A stretch of 64,000 nt of DNA, taken from NCBI GenBank assembly GCA_001874325.1, contig MPCW01000004.1, forward strand, positions 1 to 64,000, given 5' to 3'. Below the pieces are notes generated by a model. It searched no databases, was not told where the DNA came from, and was given only the letters and a program-made list of their open reading frames with translations. Positions 7,487 to 17,814 of the stretch are shown piece after piece. Every line of letters starts with the position of its first letter. The first letter of the stretch is position 1. A program made the position numbers and the translations under genes. The stretch comes from Flavobacterium sp. MedPE-SWcel (lineage in GTDB: Bacteria > Bacteroidota > Bacteroidia > Flavobacteriales > Flavobacteriaceae).

Positions 7487-7494
7487 TAATTTTG
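7487..7494 (+). promoter_or_regulatory. Promoter -7 box of the DAHP synthase gene
   Basis: TAATTTTG is an exact TAnnTTTG match, 16 nt before the ATG, divergent from the gldA promoter. Confidence 0.6.
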
Positions 7495-7510
7495 TATCAT
7501 AATAAAGAAG

Positions 7511-8593
7511 ATGGAAAATAATAGTGGGATGAGACAATGGCTAGACGACTTACAATTGTCGCATCCATTAGTAATAGCAGGACCTTGTAGTGCAGAGACT
7601 GAAGAGCAAGTTTTAGATATTGCAAAACAATTAAAAGACTCTAAAGTAAGTATATATCGTGCAGGTGTATGGAAACCTCGTACACGGCCAGGGAACTTTG
7701 AAGGTGTAGGAGCTATAGGTTTAGGCTGGTTGCAAAAAGCAAAAGCCGAAACAGGATTGTTAATGGGGGTTGAGGTTGCTAATGCAAGCCATGTAAAATT
7801 AGCGCTTGAACACGATATAGATGTACTATGGATAGGGGCACGTACTACAGTAAACCCTTTTGCAGTACAAGAAATAGCTGATGCTCTTGAGGGTACTGAT
7901 AAAATAGTACTGATAAAAAATCCTGTAAACCCTGATTTAGCCTTATGGTTAGGTGGTGTAGAGCGTATTTATAATGCGGGTATTCGTAAACTAGGGGTGG
8001 TACACCGTGGTTTTTCTACTTACGAGAAAACAAAGTATCGTAATATACCTGAATGGCAAATTGCTATTGAACTACACGATCGTTATCCTGATTTACCTAT
8101 TATTTGCGACCCATCGCACATTACAGGAAAACGTGATATGATACAGAAAGTATCGCAACAAGCATTAGACCTTAGTTATGATGGTTTAATGATAGAAACG
8201 CATAATAACCCAGAAAAAGCGTGGAGTGATGCAGCACAACAAGTAACTCCCGATGTTTTAAAAGAAATTCTTGAGAACTTAGTACTTCGTGAAAAAACGA
8301 ATGAAACAGACTCTTTTAATAGCGACTTAGAAGCTTATAGACTTCGAATAGATGAATATGACACTAAAATCATGGATGCTTTAGGTAAACGTATGCGTAT
8401 TGCTGATGATATTGGAGTATTAAAGAAGGAGAATAACGTAGTTGTATTGCAAAATAAACGTTGGAACGAAGTAAGGCAACGTATGCTTGTTATGGGGAAA
8501 GAAAAAGGACTTAGTGAAGATTTTATACAGCGCCTTTTTAAAGCAGTACATCAAGAAAGTATTAGTCATCAAGAGAGAGTGATAAATAAGTAA
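7511..8593 (+). CDS. Bifunctional 3-deoxy-7-phosphoheptulonate synthase / chorismate mutase
   Basis: The N-terminal ~265 residues are a KDO8P-like (type I-beta) DAHP synthase, with VIAGPCSAE near residue 22, KPRTRPGNFEG, and ICDPSHITGKRD near residue 200. The C-terminal ~90 residues form an AroQ-type chorismate mutase of three helices, including LRIDEYDTKIMDALGKRM. The protein thus links the first shikimate step to the branch toward Phe and Tyr; fusion with chorismate mutase usually gives allosteric control by prephenate. It is cytosolic. aroA lies about 11.5 kb downstream on the same strand. Confidence 0.93.
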   Translation: MENNSGMRQWLDDLQLSHPLVIAGPCSAETEEQVLDIAKQLKDSKVSIYRAGVWKPRTRPGNFEGVGAIGLGWLQKAKAETGLLMGVEVANASHVKLALEHDIDVLWIGARTTVNPFAVQEIADALEGTDKIVLIKNPVNPDLALWLGGVERIYNAGIRKLGVVHRGFSTYEKTKYRNIPEWQIAIELHDRYPDLPIICDPSHITGKRDMIQKVSQQALDLSYDGLMIETHNNPEKAWSDAAQQVTPDVLKEILENLVLREKTNETDSFNSDLEAYRLRIDEYDTKIMDALGKRMRIADDIGVLKKENNVVVLQNKRWNEVRQRMLVMGKEKGLSEDFIQRLFKAVHQESISHQERVINK

Positions 8594-8689
8594 CAATCTT
8601 TTAATTACTTAGTAATTTTTATGTAGTTAATTTCTGATTTAATTTGTGTAGTATTGCATTTTTAAATAAAAATTTATATTTATCTAACA

Positions 8690-10295
8690 ATGAATAAGTT
8701 ACTAAAAGTATTGTCTGTTGCTATACTGTTTTTGTTTAGCCTTACAAGTGTTGAAGCCCAAAACCAATTAGAGAATGTATCTCTTACCTATGGAGAGGAG
8801 TTACCTGACGATAGTCAAAAAATCGTAAAGATTATAGGGGAGGCAAATAATAAAATTTATGCTTTAGCTATAAAAAAAAAGAAATTCTTCCTTAAAATAT
8901 TCGAATCAGGTAGTATGAAGCAAGTAGCTTCTAATCGTATAGAACTACCAAACATGAAAAAGAAAGATGTCGATTTTGAAGACATATTTCTTATAAATGG
9001 AAACATCTATGCTATAGGTAGTGTTTATGATAGAAAAGCTAAACAATTCAAACTTTTAGGAGCAAGTGTTTCAGAAAGTGGAATTGTAAATAAAAACGGA
9101 ACTATTCTTTTTGAGTCGAAAGTAGCCAAGAAGAAATATAAAGGATCATTTTCCTAAAGAAGATGCTGTAAAGTATGAGGTAAAGTTATTTGATGAAAAC
9201 CTTAAGACACTTTTTCAAAATGAAGAAAAAGTATCATTTGACGATAAAAAGAAAAGAGATTTTCAGTTCATGATATCTGATTTTGCTGTAAATCATAACG
9301 AAGATGTTTTTTTAGTAATTAACGAAAGTTATAGAGATTCTAAAAAGAAAGAAAAAATAGAGCGTTTCGAAATGCACTGTTTTAAAAGAGCAAATAACTA
9401 CACTAAAGAGGTTGTTAATATTGATATAAAAGGTAAGGAGATAATTAATTGTACAATGATCCCTACAGTAAAAAACACAGTGAAACTTGTTGGTTTTTAT
9501 TCAAGTGTACGCAAAAGTGGTAGAGCTAATAGAGAGTTAAAAGGGGTTTATAATATTACAGTAGATGCATCTACAAGCACTACAAGTACTATTAAATTTA
9601 ATGAGTTTGACTACGAAACGAAAGTAAAGTTAATAGGAGAGCGTAGAGCTAAGAAAGGTAAAGATGTAAAACCTTTATATAACATTCATACAATTATTGA
9701 AAGAAATGATGGAGGACTTATTGTTCTTTCGGAGTATCAAGAAGCTGTTTATGGTAGGAGTTCTGGTATAGGCCCTCTAGCACTTACTTCTATTGTTTAT
9801 GTAAGAAACGAAATAATTGTAACGGCTTTTAAACCTGACGGTTCTTTAGACTGGAGCAACGTAGTGCCAAAAGAACAAAAAGCAGCGACATCTACACTGT
9901 CTGTGAATGTTTTTGCTGGAGGATATTCGGGAGGTAATTTTGGAGTAGGAATAGGTGTTGGTATTCCATTTGCTCAAATGGGTAAAGGGCCAGAGTACCT
10001 AGGAGCTATCCCGATGTATAATAATGGAGAGTTTAATATCCTTATTAACGATCATGTTAAAAATAGAGGAATTGTAGATATAGAAGAGATTAGATCTATG
10101 GGTAACTATAATAAGGCTATACCTTCTATGTTTATGTTTGATGATAACGGATCAATAACAAGAAAAGATCCAGAACAGGTTAAGAAAAAACAACTTGTAA
10201 TACGACCAGGAGTATATTACAAAAAAGGAGATGGAGAATATATTATTTACTCATCTAGAAGAAGTAAAGATAGATTAGGTAGAATGCAACTTTAA
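8690..10295 (+). pseudogene. Secreted protein gene of unknown function, interrupted by a frameshift
   Basis: The first part (8690-9157, 155 codons) starts with a signal peptide ending VEAQ. It ends at TAA soon after AAA GGA TCA. From GAT at 9144 the next frame continues without a stop through DHFPKEDAVKYE and joins the second part, which ends at 10295. Deleting one G near 9143-9144 would restore a single protein of about 534 residues. The restored protein is Lys-rich and beta-rich, with a Gly-rich stretch near the C-terminus (GGYSGGNFGVGIGVGIP); no named family is recognised. It is either a recent frameshift mutation or a sequence error. Coding character is good on both sides. Confidence 0.75.
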
Positions 10296-10320
10296 TGTAG
10301 AGCTATAATAACTATTTATA

Positions 10321-10357
10321 AAAAAAGGTTACACCATTTTGGTAGTAACCTTTTTTT
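10321..10357 (+). terminator. Terminator after the frameshifted gene
   Basis: AAAAAAGGTTAC/GTAACCTTTTTTT with an inner ACC/GGT pairing forms a strong stem followed by a T-run. Confidence 0.85.
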
Positions 10358-10383
10358 ATACCTCATTTTAATGGTGATGTTAC

Positions 10384-10391
10384 TATCTTTG
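10384..10391 (+). promoter_or_regulatory. Promoter -7 box of rsgA
   Basis: TATCTTTG, an exact TAnnTTTG match, ends only 4 nt before the ATG, so the rsgA mRNA would be leaderless or nearly so. Confidence 0.65.
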
Positions 10392-10395
10392 CCTC

Positions 10396-11352
10396 ATGAC
10401 AGGACTTGTTTATAAATCTACAGGAAGTTGGTATACCGTAAAAACGGAAGAGGGTGTTTTTTATGAATGCCGTATAAAAGGAAAATTCCGTATAAAAGGA
10501 ATTAAGAGTACAAATCCTGTTGCTGTAGGCGATATTGTAGATTTTAATGTTGAGGAAGATGATAGAGGGGTCATACATACAATACACGAAAGGAAAAATT
10601 ATATTATTCGTAAGTCAGTAAACCTTTCGAAACAAGTACATATAATAGCATCTAATGTCGATAAGCTATTTTTATTAGTAACTATTAATAACCCGCCTAC
10701 AACTACAAGTTTTATAGATCGTTTTTTAGTTACCGCTGAAGCTTATGGAATAGAGGCTGTTTTAGTGTTTAATAAAATAGATACTTTTGATAAGGCAATA
10801 GAGGACGAACAACTCTATATGCAATTTTTATATAGTCGTATAGGGTATAAGTGTTTAAGAGTTTCCTCTACAGAAGGCAAAGGAGTTGAAAAACTAAAAG
10901 AAGAGATGAAAGGTGCTGTTAGTATCTTTTCAGGTCACTCAGGGGTTGGTAAATCTACGTTAGTAAATGCATTACAACCATCTCTTAACCTTAAAACAAA
11001 ACAAATTTCAGAACAACATAATCAAGGACAACATACTACAACTTTTGCTGAAATGTTTGATTTAGATTTTGATGCAAAAATAATTGATACCCCTGGTATT
11101 AGAGGTTTTGGTATTGTAGATATGGAAAAAGAAGAAATAGGCGACTATTTTCCAGAGTTCTTTGAGCTGAAAGACCAATGTAAGTTTAATAACTGTTTAC
11201 ATAAAGAAGAACCTCACTGTGCTATAAAAGACGCTTTAGATGAAGACGAAATAGCATGGTCGCGTTATCGTAGCTATATTCAAATTTTAGAAGGTGATGA
11301 AGAGCACTACCGAACTGATGTTTATAGTGAAGATAAAAATAAAGAGCAGTAA
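10396..11352 (+). CDS. rsgA: Ribosome small subunit-dependent GTPase RsgA
   Basis: RsgA is a circularly permuted GTPase that checks late maturation of the 30S subunit. An N-terminal OB domain (about residues 1-65) precedes G4 NKID (126-129), then G1 GHSGVGKST (180-188) and G3 DTPG (231-234), the permuted order. The C-terminal zinc knuckle has C262, C267, H269 and C275. Length is normal. Its stop overlaps the dtd start (TAATG), giving an rsgA-dtd pair in translation quality control. Confidence 0.95.
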   Translation: MTGLVYKSTGSWYTVKTEEGVFYECRIKGKFRIKGIKSTNPVAVGDIVDFNVEEDDRGVIHTIHERKNYIIRKSVNLSKQVHIIASNVDKLFLLVTINNPPTTTSFIDRFLVTAEAYGIEAVLVFNKIDTFDKAIEDEQLYMQFLYSRIGYKCLRVSSTEGKGVEKLKEEMKGAVSIFSGHSGVGKSTLVNALQPSLNLKTKQISEQHNQGQHTTTFAEMFDLDFDAKIIDTPGIRGFGIVDMEKEEIGDYFPEFFELKDQCKFNNCLHKEEPHCAIKDALDEDEIAWSRYRSYIQILEGDEEHYRTDVYSEDKNKEQ

Positions 11353-11804
11353 TGAGAGTAGTACTGCAACGAGTAAGTGAAGCATCTGTAACTATTGAAG
11401 GAGGTAAAGTAGCCGAAATACAACAAGGGTTATTGATATTAGTAGGCATTGAGGAAGCAGATAATGATGAAGATATTACTTGGCTTACTAATAAAATAAC
11501 AAAGCTTAGAATATTTGGTGATGAAAATGGTGTTATGAATCGCTCGATTCAAGATATAGATGGAGATGTAATAGTTGTAAGTCAGTTTACACTTCATGCA
11601 GCTACAAAAAAAGGTAATCGCCCGTCGTATATAAAAGCAGCTCACCCAGATATTGCAATTCCCTTATACGAACAGTTCATCTCTAGTATAGAAAATATAA
11701 TAGATAAGAAAATTCAAACGGGTCAATTTGGAGCAGATATGAAGGTAGCTTTAATAAATGATGGTCCTGTTACAGTGTTAATTGATAGTAAAGTCAAAGA
11801 ATAA
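11352..11804 (+). CDS. dtd: D-aminoacyl-tRNA deacylase
   Basis: Dtd hydrolyses D-aminoacyl-tRNAs and mischarged glycyl-tRNA. The opening MRVVLQRVSEASV, the catalytic motif SQFTLHA around residue 78 and the GPVT motif near residue 138 are all present. The 150-aa length is standard. It overlaps rsgA by one base and is probably cotranslated. Confidence 0.95.
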   Translation: MRVVLQRVSEASVTIEGGKVAEIQQGLLILVGIEEADNDEDITWLTNKITKLRIFGDENGVMNRSIQDIDGDVIVVSQFTLHAATKKGNRPSYIKAAHPDIAIPLYEQFISSIENIIDKKIQTGQFGADMKVALINDGPVTVLIDSKVKE

Positions 11805-11829
11805 AGTTTTCGTTTAGGGGAAATTCTCC

Positions 11830-11837
11830 TACTTTTG
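11830..11837 (+). promoter_or_regulatory. Promoter -7 box of the first DUF3857 gene
   Basis: TACTTTTG is an exact TAnnTTTG match 15 nt before ATG 11853. A TTG codon inside it could be mistaken for an upstream start. Confidence 0.6.
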
Positions 11838-11852
11838 CGAAAAATTACACAG

Positions 11853-13751
11853 ATGCCTTTACGAATTACCCTATTCCTACTTTTACTTTTACAACAAAGC
11901 CTTTTCGCTCAGGATAATATATCAATATTGACCCTTTCTGATTCTTTAAAAGAAAACTCAAATGCAGTTATACGTCTAGATGAAAAAGAGATTTCTATTT
12001 CATCTAAAAAATCAATGACTATTGAGACTAAAAGAATAGTTACTGTTTTTAATAAGCACGGTATGAGTTATATTGATGCTAGTGAGTTTTTTGATGAATC
12101 GACCAAAATAAAATCGATGCAAGCTATTATTTATGATGGTTTTGGAAAAGAGATTAAAAAGGTGAAGAAGAAGGGTTTTAAAGACCGTTCGGTTTCTCAA
12201 GGCTCTATAATTACAGATAATAGAGTTTTATATTTAGATTATACTCCTATAAAATATCCTTTTACTGTTGTTTATACTAGTAAAACAGAAAGTTCAAACA
12301 CTGCATTTATACCACAGTGGAGACCACTTGAAGGGTTTTATGCTAGTACAGAAAAAGCAACTATAAGTATAACATGTAATCCTGATTTAGGTTTTAAATA
12401 TAAGGCGTATAACTTTGATGAAGGTGTTTTGAAAATAGAAGAAAGGGGAAACACTTTAAAGTTATCTACAGAAAACCTGATGGCACTTAAGTATGAAGAG
12501 TATTCTCCATCTTTAAGTAAAACAGGGCCTTATGTACTCTTTGGTCTTACCACTTTTAATTTAGAAGGAGTAGAGGGGAATGCAACAAGTTGGGAAACAC
12601 TTGGTACTTGGAGGTATAATTCTCTATTAACCGGTACTGATGAATTACCTAAAGAAACTATAGAGAAAATAAAGACATTAACAGCAAATGCTAGTACACC
12701 TTTAGCAAAAGCTAAAATAGTATATGAATATATGCAAAGTAAAACTCGCTATATAAGTATACAACTAGGACTTGGAGGTTGGAAGCCTATGCCTGCTAAA
12801 GATGTAGATAGATTAGGTTACGGTGACTGTAAAGCTTTAACGAATTATACTAGAGCATTATTAAAAGCAGTCGGTATAGAATCATATTATGCGGCTCTTT
12901 ACGGGGGTAGTGGTGGACGTGAAATCAAAGAGGATTTTGTGTCTATGCAAAGTAATCATATCATATTAGCAATACCCAATAATGATGAATTAGTGTGGTT
13001 AGAATGTACAAGTCAGCAATTACCATTTGGGTTTCAGGGAGACTTTACAGATGATAGAAATGCACTTTTGGTAAAGCCAGAAAAAAGTTGTTTAGTAAGA
13101 ACTCGTGTGTATGATACAAAAAGCAATACACAGTTTTCTAAAGGAGAATATGAAGTAACACCAGAGGGTGATATTCAAGGAAATATTAATATAGTCTCTG
13201 AAGGGCTACAATATGATGATAAGTATGCACTAGAAACAGTATCGACAGATGATTTAGAAAAGTACTATAAAAACAGCTTCGATAATATAAATAACCTTAA
13301 GCTTGATAAAGTTGAAGTTAAAAATAATGTTGACGAACAAAAGTTTATAGAAAACATTACTGTTGAAGCAAAGCATTATGGAAATATGAGTGGTAAAAGA
13401 ATGATGCTTGTTATAAATGCATTTAATCAATCTACTCTTGTACCAAAGCGTTATAGAAATAGAAAAATGCCATTAGAAATCAGGACAGGATTTTATGATA
13501 CAGATGAGGTTACTATACAATTACCAGAAGGTTTCAGTATAGAAGCGAAACCTAATGATGTAACAATTACAAATAAGTTTGGGGAATATAGTGTAGAATA
13601 TAGTATGAAAACTCCAACTCAAATACTTTATAAGCGTTCACTGATTATAAAAGACGGACTTTATGAAAGTACTGACTATAAAGAATATCGTCTTTTTAGG
13701 GAGAAAATTGCACGAAATGACAATGCTAAAGTAGTACTTATAAAAAATTAA
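11853..13751 (+). CDS. DUF3857/transglutaminase-like exported protein with Cys and His retained
   Basis: This 632-aa protein has a signal peptide (ending SLFAQ), an N-terminal DUF3857 beta domain, a central transglutaminase-like papain fold and a C-terminal beta domain. Of the catalytic triad it keeps Cys326 (GYGDCKAL) and His369 (SNHIIL); the third position is Glu384 (WLECTSQ) rather than the usual Asp. It should be periplasmic. It begins a run of four related genes; the other three lack the Cys and His. Substrate and reaction are unknown for the family. ATG 11853 is chosen over a TTG inside the -7 box. Confidence 0.82.
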   Translation: MPLRITLFLLLLLQQSLFAQDNISILTLSDSLKENSNAVIRLDEKEISISSKKSMTIETKRIVTVFNKHGMSYIDASEFFDESTKIKSMQAIIYDGFGKEIKKVKKKGFKDRSVSQGSIITDNRVLYLDYTPIKYPFTVVYTSKTESSNTAFIPQWRPLEGFYASTEKATISITCNPDLGFKYKAYNFDEGVLKIEERGNTLKLSTENLMALKYEEYSPSLSKTGPYVLFGLTTFNLEGVEGNATSWETLGTWRYNSLLTGTDELPKETIEKIKTLTANASTPLAKAKIVYEYMQSKTRYISIQLGLGGWKPMPAKDVDRLGYGDCKALTNYTRALLKAVGIESYYAALYGGSGGREIKEDFVSMQSNHIILAIPNNDELVWLECTSQQLPFGFQGDFTDDRNALLVKPEKSCLVRTRVYDTKSNTQFSKGEYEVTPEGDIQGNINIVSEGLQYDDKYALETVSTDDLEKYYKNSFDNINNLKLDKVEVKNNVDEQKFIENITVEAKHYGNMSGKRMMLVINAFNQSTLVPKRYRNRKMPLEIRTGFYDTDEVTIQLPEGFSIEAKPNDVTITNKFGEYSVEYSMKTPTQILYKRSLIIKDGLYESTDYKEYRLFREKIARNDNAKVVLIKN

Positions 13752-13776
13752 ATAAAATACAAAACCAAATTATACC

Positions 13777-15771
13777 ATGAATATCCGATTAATTACATTA
13801 TTAGTAGCTGCTTTATGTAGTTTCTCTATACAAGCACAAGTGTTTGAATATGAGCTAGGAGAAGTTACTAAGGAACAATTAGAACAAAAAGAACACCCTA
13901 TTGAAAAAGACGCTCCTGCAGCTATTCTATTTAATAAAGGAGAAACATATCTTACCTTTTCTGAGGGGCAAGGTTTTAAGATGATTACAGAAATAGCAGT
14001 TAAAATAAAGATCTATAATAAAGATGGTTATAACTGGGCAAATAAAACGATACGTTATTTTGATGATGGAGGTAGCAGACAAACGGTTGATATTTCTAAA
14101 TCATATACATATAATCTAGAAGATGGTCGTATAAAAAAATCAAAATTAAAGAAAGAAGGGAAGTTTACAGAAGAGATTAATAAATTTTGGAAGGCAAAAA
14201 AAATTGTAATGCCAGAGGTGAAAGAAGGTAGTATAATAGAGTATCGATATAAGATAATTTCACCTTTTCTTAATGTTTTTCCAGAATGGTATTTTCAAGA
14301 TGGAATACCAGTAGATCATTCTAGATATATAACAAGAATACCGGAATATTTTACTTATACACCTAACTTTAGAGGATATTATACACCTAAAACGACCAAA
14401 AAACAAGTAAATAAAACAATTGTTTTTGGAGGGAAGAGAAGTAACGGAAATCAAGGTTCGAATCAAGAGTATATTGAATCTATAACTACTTATGAATTTA
14501 AAGATCTTCCTGCCATAAAGGATGAATCATTTATTAATACAATAGCAAATTATATTACAAGTGTAGAGCATGAGTTAACATCGGTAAGGTATCCTAATGA
14601 GCCAATAAAATCACTTTCATCTACATGGAACGATGTCGCAAAGTCAATTTATGATAACGATAATTTTGGGAATGAGTTAAGGAAAACTAGTTATTTTGAA
14701 GATGATATTAATGCATTACTTTCTGGACTTACATCACAAAAAGAAAGAATGGATGCTATATATACATATGTTAGGGATAGAATGAACTGGAATGAATATC
14801 ATAGTTATTCTTGTGATGATGGAGTTAGAAAGGCATATAAAAGCGAAGTAGGTAATATTGCAGAAATTAATTTAATGCTTACTTCAATGTTACGTTATGC
14901 AGGGCTTGAGGCTAACCCTGTATTAGTAACTACACGTTCACAAAAGGTAGCTTTATACCCTAGCCGTACAGCTTTTAATTATGTTATTGCAGCTGTACAA
15001 ATGGGAGGGAAAACAATATTGTTAGATGCAACATCTAAGTCTTGTATACCAAATATTTTACCATTTAGGGCGTTAAACTGGAGTGGAAGACTTATAAAGA
15101 AAGATGGTACATCTTTAGGTATAGACATGATCCCTAAAGAACACTCTATAGAGTCAACTAGTATCATGGCAGAATTAGATGAAGAAGGTACGCTAACAGG
15201 AAAGCTAAAGGCTCAACAATTTGATTATAATGCTTATGCTTTTAGAGAACGTTACGGTAGTTTAAGTACAGATAGTCGTATATCTAGATTAGAGAAAAGT
15301 TATGAAGGAATAACGATAGAGGATAGCTATAGTGTAACTAAAAAAGATTTTTCTAAGCCAGTAATAGAAGAGTATGAGTTTACTCATAATGGTGTAGTTG
15401 ATATAATTGGAGATAAAATTTATATCAGTCCGATGCTTTTTCTTATGCAAGAAGAAAACCCATTTAAACAAGAAAAAAGAGAGTACCCTATAGATTTTAT
15501 ATATCCACGTCAAGATAGATATATGATTAGTATTAAGCTACCAGAGGGGTATGTTGTAGAATCAGTTCCAGAATCTATTTCATTAGGGATGGAGCAAGGT
15601 ATAGGTGATTTTAACTACAATGTAGTGGCTAATAGTAATCAAATAATGCTACGAGCCACAATGAATATTAATTATGCAGCTATATCTCAGGAATATTACA
15701 CCACAATAAAAGATTTCTTTCAACAAACGATAGAGAAGCAAACTGAGAAGATTGTTCTTGTAAAAAAATAA
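13777..15771 (+). CDS. DUF3857 protein with degenerate transglutaminase site (copy 2)
   Basis: This 664-aa exported protein has a signal peptide ending SIQAQ. Domain order is the same as in the previous gene, but the catalytic positions are Ile361 (VGNIAEIN) and Tyr402 (FNYVIA), with only Asp417 (LLDATS) kept. It is therefore unlikely to be a Cys-dependent enzyme and may bind or scaffold. Its closest relatives are the two following genes, which share MLRYAGL-NPVL and ENPFK-E-R-YPIDF blocks. The gap to the preceding gene is 25 nt, suggesting one operon. Confidence 0.8.
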   Translation: MNIRLITLLVAALCSFSIQAQVFEYELGEVTKEQLEQKEHPIEKDAPAAILFNKGETYLTFSEGQGFKMITEIAVKIKIYNKDGYNWANKTIRYFDDGGSRQTVDISKSYTYNLEDGRIKKSKLKKEGKFTEEINKFWKAKKIVMPEVKEGSIIEYRYKIISPFLNVFPEWYFQDGIPVDHSRYITRIPEYFTYTPNFRGYYTPKTTKKQVNKTIVFGGKRSNGNQGSNQEYIESITTYEFKDLPAIKDESFINTIANYITSVEHELTSVRYPNEPIKSLSSTWNDVAKSIYDNDNFGNELRKTSYFEDDINALLSGLTSQKERMDAIYTYVRDRMNWNEYHSYSCDDGVRKAYKSEVGNIAEINLMLTSMLRYAGLEANPVLVTTRSQKVALYPSRTAFNYVIAAVQMGGKTILLDATSKSCIPNILPFRALNWSGRLIKKDGTSLGIDMIPKEHSIESTSIMAELDEEGTLTGKLKAQQFDYNAYAFRERYGSLSTDSRISRLEKSYEGITIEDSYSVTKKDFSKPVIEEYEFTHNGVVDIIGDKIYISPMLFLMQEENPFKQEKREYPIDFIYPRQDRYMISIKLPEGYVVESVPESISLGMEQGIGDFNYNVVANSNQIMLRATMNINYAAISQEYYTTIKDFFQQTIEKQTEKIVLVKK

Positions 15772-15774
15772 AAT

Positions 15775-17790
15775 ATGAAAAATATAATAGTAGTATTAAC
15801 TTTATTAGTATCAACGCTTTCTTTTTCTCAAAAGTTTAAGTTAGATAAGGTAACAGTAGATGATTTAAAAGAAAAAGAACATAAAGCAGATGTTTCGGCA
15901 GATGCAGCTATTTTGTATAAAAAGGGTAATACCTATTTTGATTTTGATAATTCAGGAGAATGGATGATCGTAACAGATGTTACGGTAAGAGTCAAAATAT
16001 ATACAAAAGAAGGTTATCATCATGCAAATGTAGAGGTGCCTTATTATACTAAAGGTAAAAATAAAGAAGAGGTTGTGTTTAGCGATGCTGTTACCTATAA
16101 CCTTTTAGGGAATAAGATAGAAAAAACGAAGCTAAAGAGCGAAGGTGAGTTTAAAGAAGAATATAGCAGATACTGGAAAATAAAAAAAATAACACTTCCA
16201 GCTATAAAAGAGGGTTCTATAATAGAATACCACTATCAAATAAAATCACCATTTATACAGCACATACCTACATGGTATTTTCAGGGAGAAGACCCTATAG
16301 ATAATATTGAGTATAGTATATATATACCAGCATATTTTACATATAATAGAATATTAAACTCATACCTCCCTATAGAAGAAAAACAAGAAACAACTAAAGT
16401 AACAAGACATTATAATAGTCATAGAGTTAGTGCAGGCTACGGAAGAAAAAGTTCTATGTTTAGAAATCAGGCGGGGAAAATAGGTTTTTATGAGATAAGA
16501 AAAACATATAATGCTGAAAATGTACCCGCACTGAATGATGAATATTATATTGATAATATTAAAAACTATTTATCTTTTGTAAAACATGAACTAGCTAAAA
16601 TTACTTATCCTAATCAACCAGAAAAAAAGTATGCTTCGGATTGGGATGCAGTGGTTAAGTTAATTTATAATGACGTAAAATTTGGTAGACAACTTAACAA
16701 GAAAGAATATTTTGAAGAAGATATTAAAAACTTGATTAAACAAGATGAAATAACAAGAGGAGAGCTAATAACAACTATCTATAATTATGTAAAGGATAGA
16801 ATGGCTTTTAATAATAATCTTGGATACGAGTGTCATAATAGTGTAGAAACAGCTTATGCAACAAAAACGGGTGATGTTGCCGAAATTAACTTAATGTTAG
16901 TAGCTATGCTTCGTTATGTAGGACTTAATGCAAACCCAGTACTACTTAGTACTCGAGAAAATGGTCACGTATCTTTTGTAAATAGAACAGAGTTTAATTA
17001 TGTGGTTGCAGGACTAGAGTCACAAAATGGTATTATGTATCTTGATGCTACAACAAAAAATGGTGTACCAGGTTTATTACCAGTAAGAGCCTTAAACGTT
17101 ACAGGTAGGGTGGTGAGAGAAAACCTTTCTTCTAAAGAAGTAGATCTTACTCCAGTAGTCAACTCTTTAAAGAATACAATTGTGATGGCAAAGGTCAATA
17201 ATGATGGTAGTTTATCAGGACAGGTTAGAACAAGATATTTTGATTATTATGCTTATAAATTTAGAGAAGATTATTTTAATACAGGTCATGAAAATTATAT
17301 TACTCAGATAGAAAAAGAGTTGGGTAATATAGAAATATCAGACTATAAAATAAGAAATGGAAAAGAATATGATAAGCCTATCATAGAGGGCTTTTCATTT
17401 GATGGTAGTACAGCAGATGTTGTAGGAGATAAGATATATCTATCGCCTATATTGTTTTATACAATGTCTGAGAATCCATTTAAAGAAGAAAAACGTAATT
17501 ACCCAATAGACTTTGTGTTTCCTAGAAATAGTAAAAAGACTATTACTATTACAATACCTGATGGGTATGAAGTGGAATCACTTCCAGAATCTATGCAAAT
17601 AGGTATGAATCATAATATTTGTAATTTCCATTTTAATATAGCATCAAGTAATAATCAGATACAAATGGTTGTAAGTAACAACATTAATGTAGGTAGGCTG
17701 AGCCCTGAATATTATGAAGAATTGAAAGCTTTTTATACAGATATGATAGAAAAGCAAAGTGAAAAAATTGTTCTTAGAAAGAAAAATTAA
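15775..17790 (+). CDS. DUF3857 protein with degenerate transglutaminase site (copy 3)
   Basis: This 671-aa paralogue starts 3 nt after the previous stop. The signal peptide ends SFSQ. The triad positions are Val368 (TGDVAEIN), Tyr409 (FNYVVAG) and Asp424 (YLDATT), so Cys and His are lost as in copies 2 and 4. Conserved surface blocks (EEDIKNLI, SENPFKEEKRNYPIDFVFP) are shared with the neighbours. It probably arose by tandem duplication. Function is unknown. Confidence 0.8.
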   Translation: MKNIIVVLTLLVSTLSFSQKFKLDKVTVDDLKEKEHKADVSADAAILYKKGNTYFDFDNSGEWMIVTDVTVRVKIYTKEGYHHANVEVPYYTKGKNKEEVVFSDAVTYNLLGNKIEKTKLKSEGEFKEEYSRYWKIKKITLPAIKEGSIIEYHYQIKSPFIQHIPTWYFQGEDPIDNIEYSIYIPAYFTYNRILNSYLPIEEKQETTKVTRHYNSHRVSAGYGRKSSMFRNQAGKIGFYEIRKTYNAENVPALNDEYYIDNIKNYLSFVKHELAKITYPNQPEKKYASDWDAVVKLIYNDVKFGRQLNKKEYFEEDIKNLIKQDEITRGELITTIYNYVKDRMAFNNNLGYECHNSVETAYATKTGDVAEINLMLVAMLRYVGLNANPVLLSTRENGHVSFVNRTEFNYVVAGLESQNGIMYLDATTKNGVPGLLPVRALNVTGRVVRENLSSKEVDLTPVVNSLKNTIVMAKVNNDGSLSGQVRTRYFDYYAYKFREDYFNTGHENYITQIEKELGNIEISDYKIRNGKEYDKPIIEGFSFDGSTADVVGDKIYLSPILFYTMSENPFKEEKRNYPIDFVFPRNSKKTITITIPDGYEVESLPESMQIGMNHNICNFHFNIASSNNQIQMVVSNNINVGRLSPEYYEELKAFYTDMIEKQSEKIVLRKKN

Positions 17791-17814
17791 TTGTTTGGAT
17801 ACCCGACTATATAG

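Noticed and set aside
8690..10295. Programmed ribosomal frameshift
   Set aside because: There is no slippery heptamer, rare-codon stop context or downstream pseudoknot near 9143; a simple one-base insertion or sequence error explains it.
11835..11852. TTG start for the first DUF3857 gene
   Set aside because: The TTG is inside the TACTTTTG promoter box; ATG 11853 begins directly at a good signal peptide.
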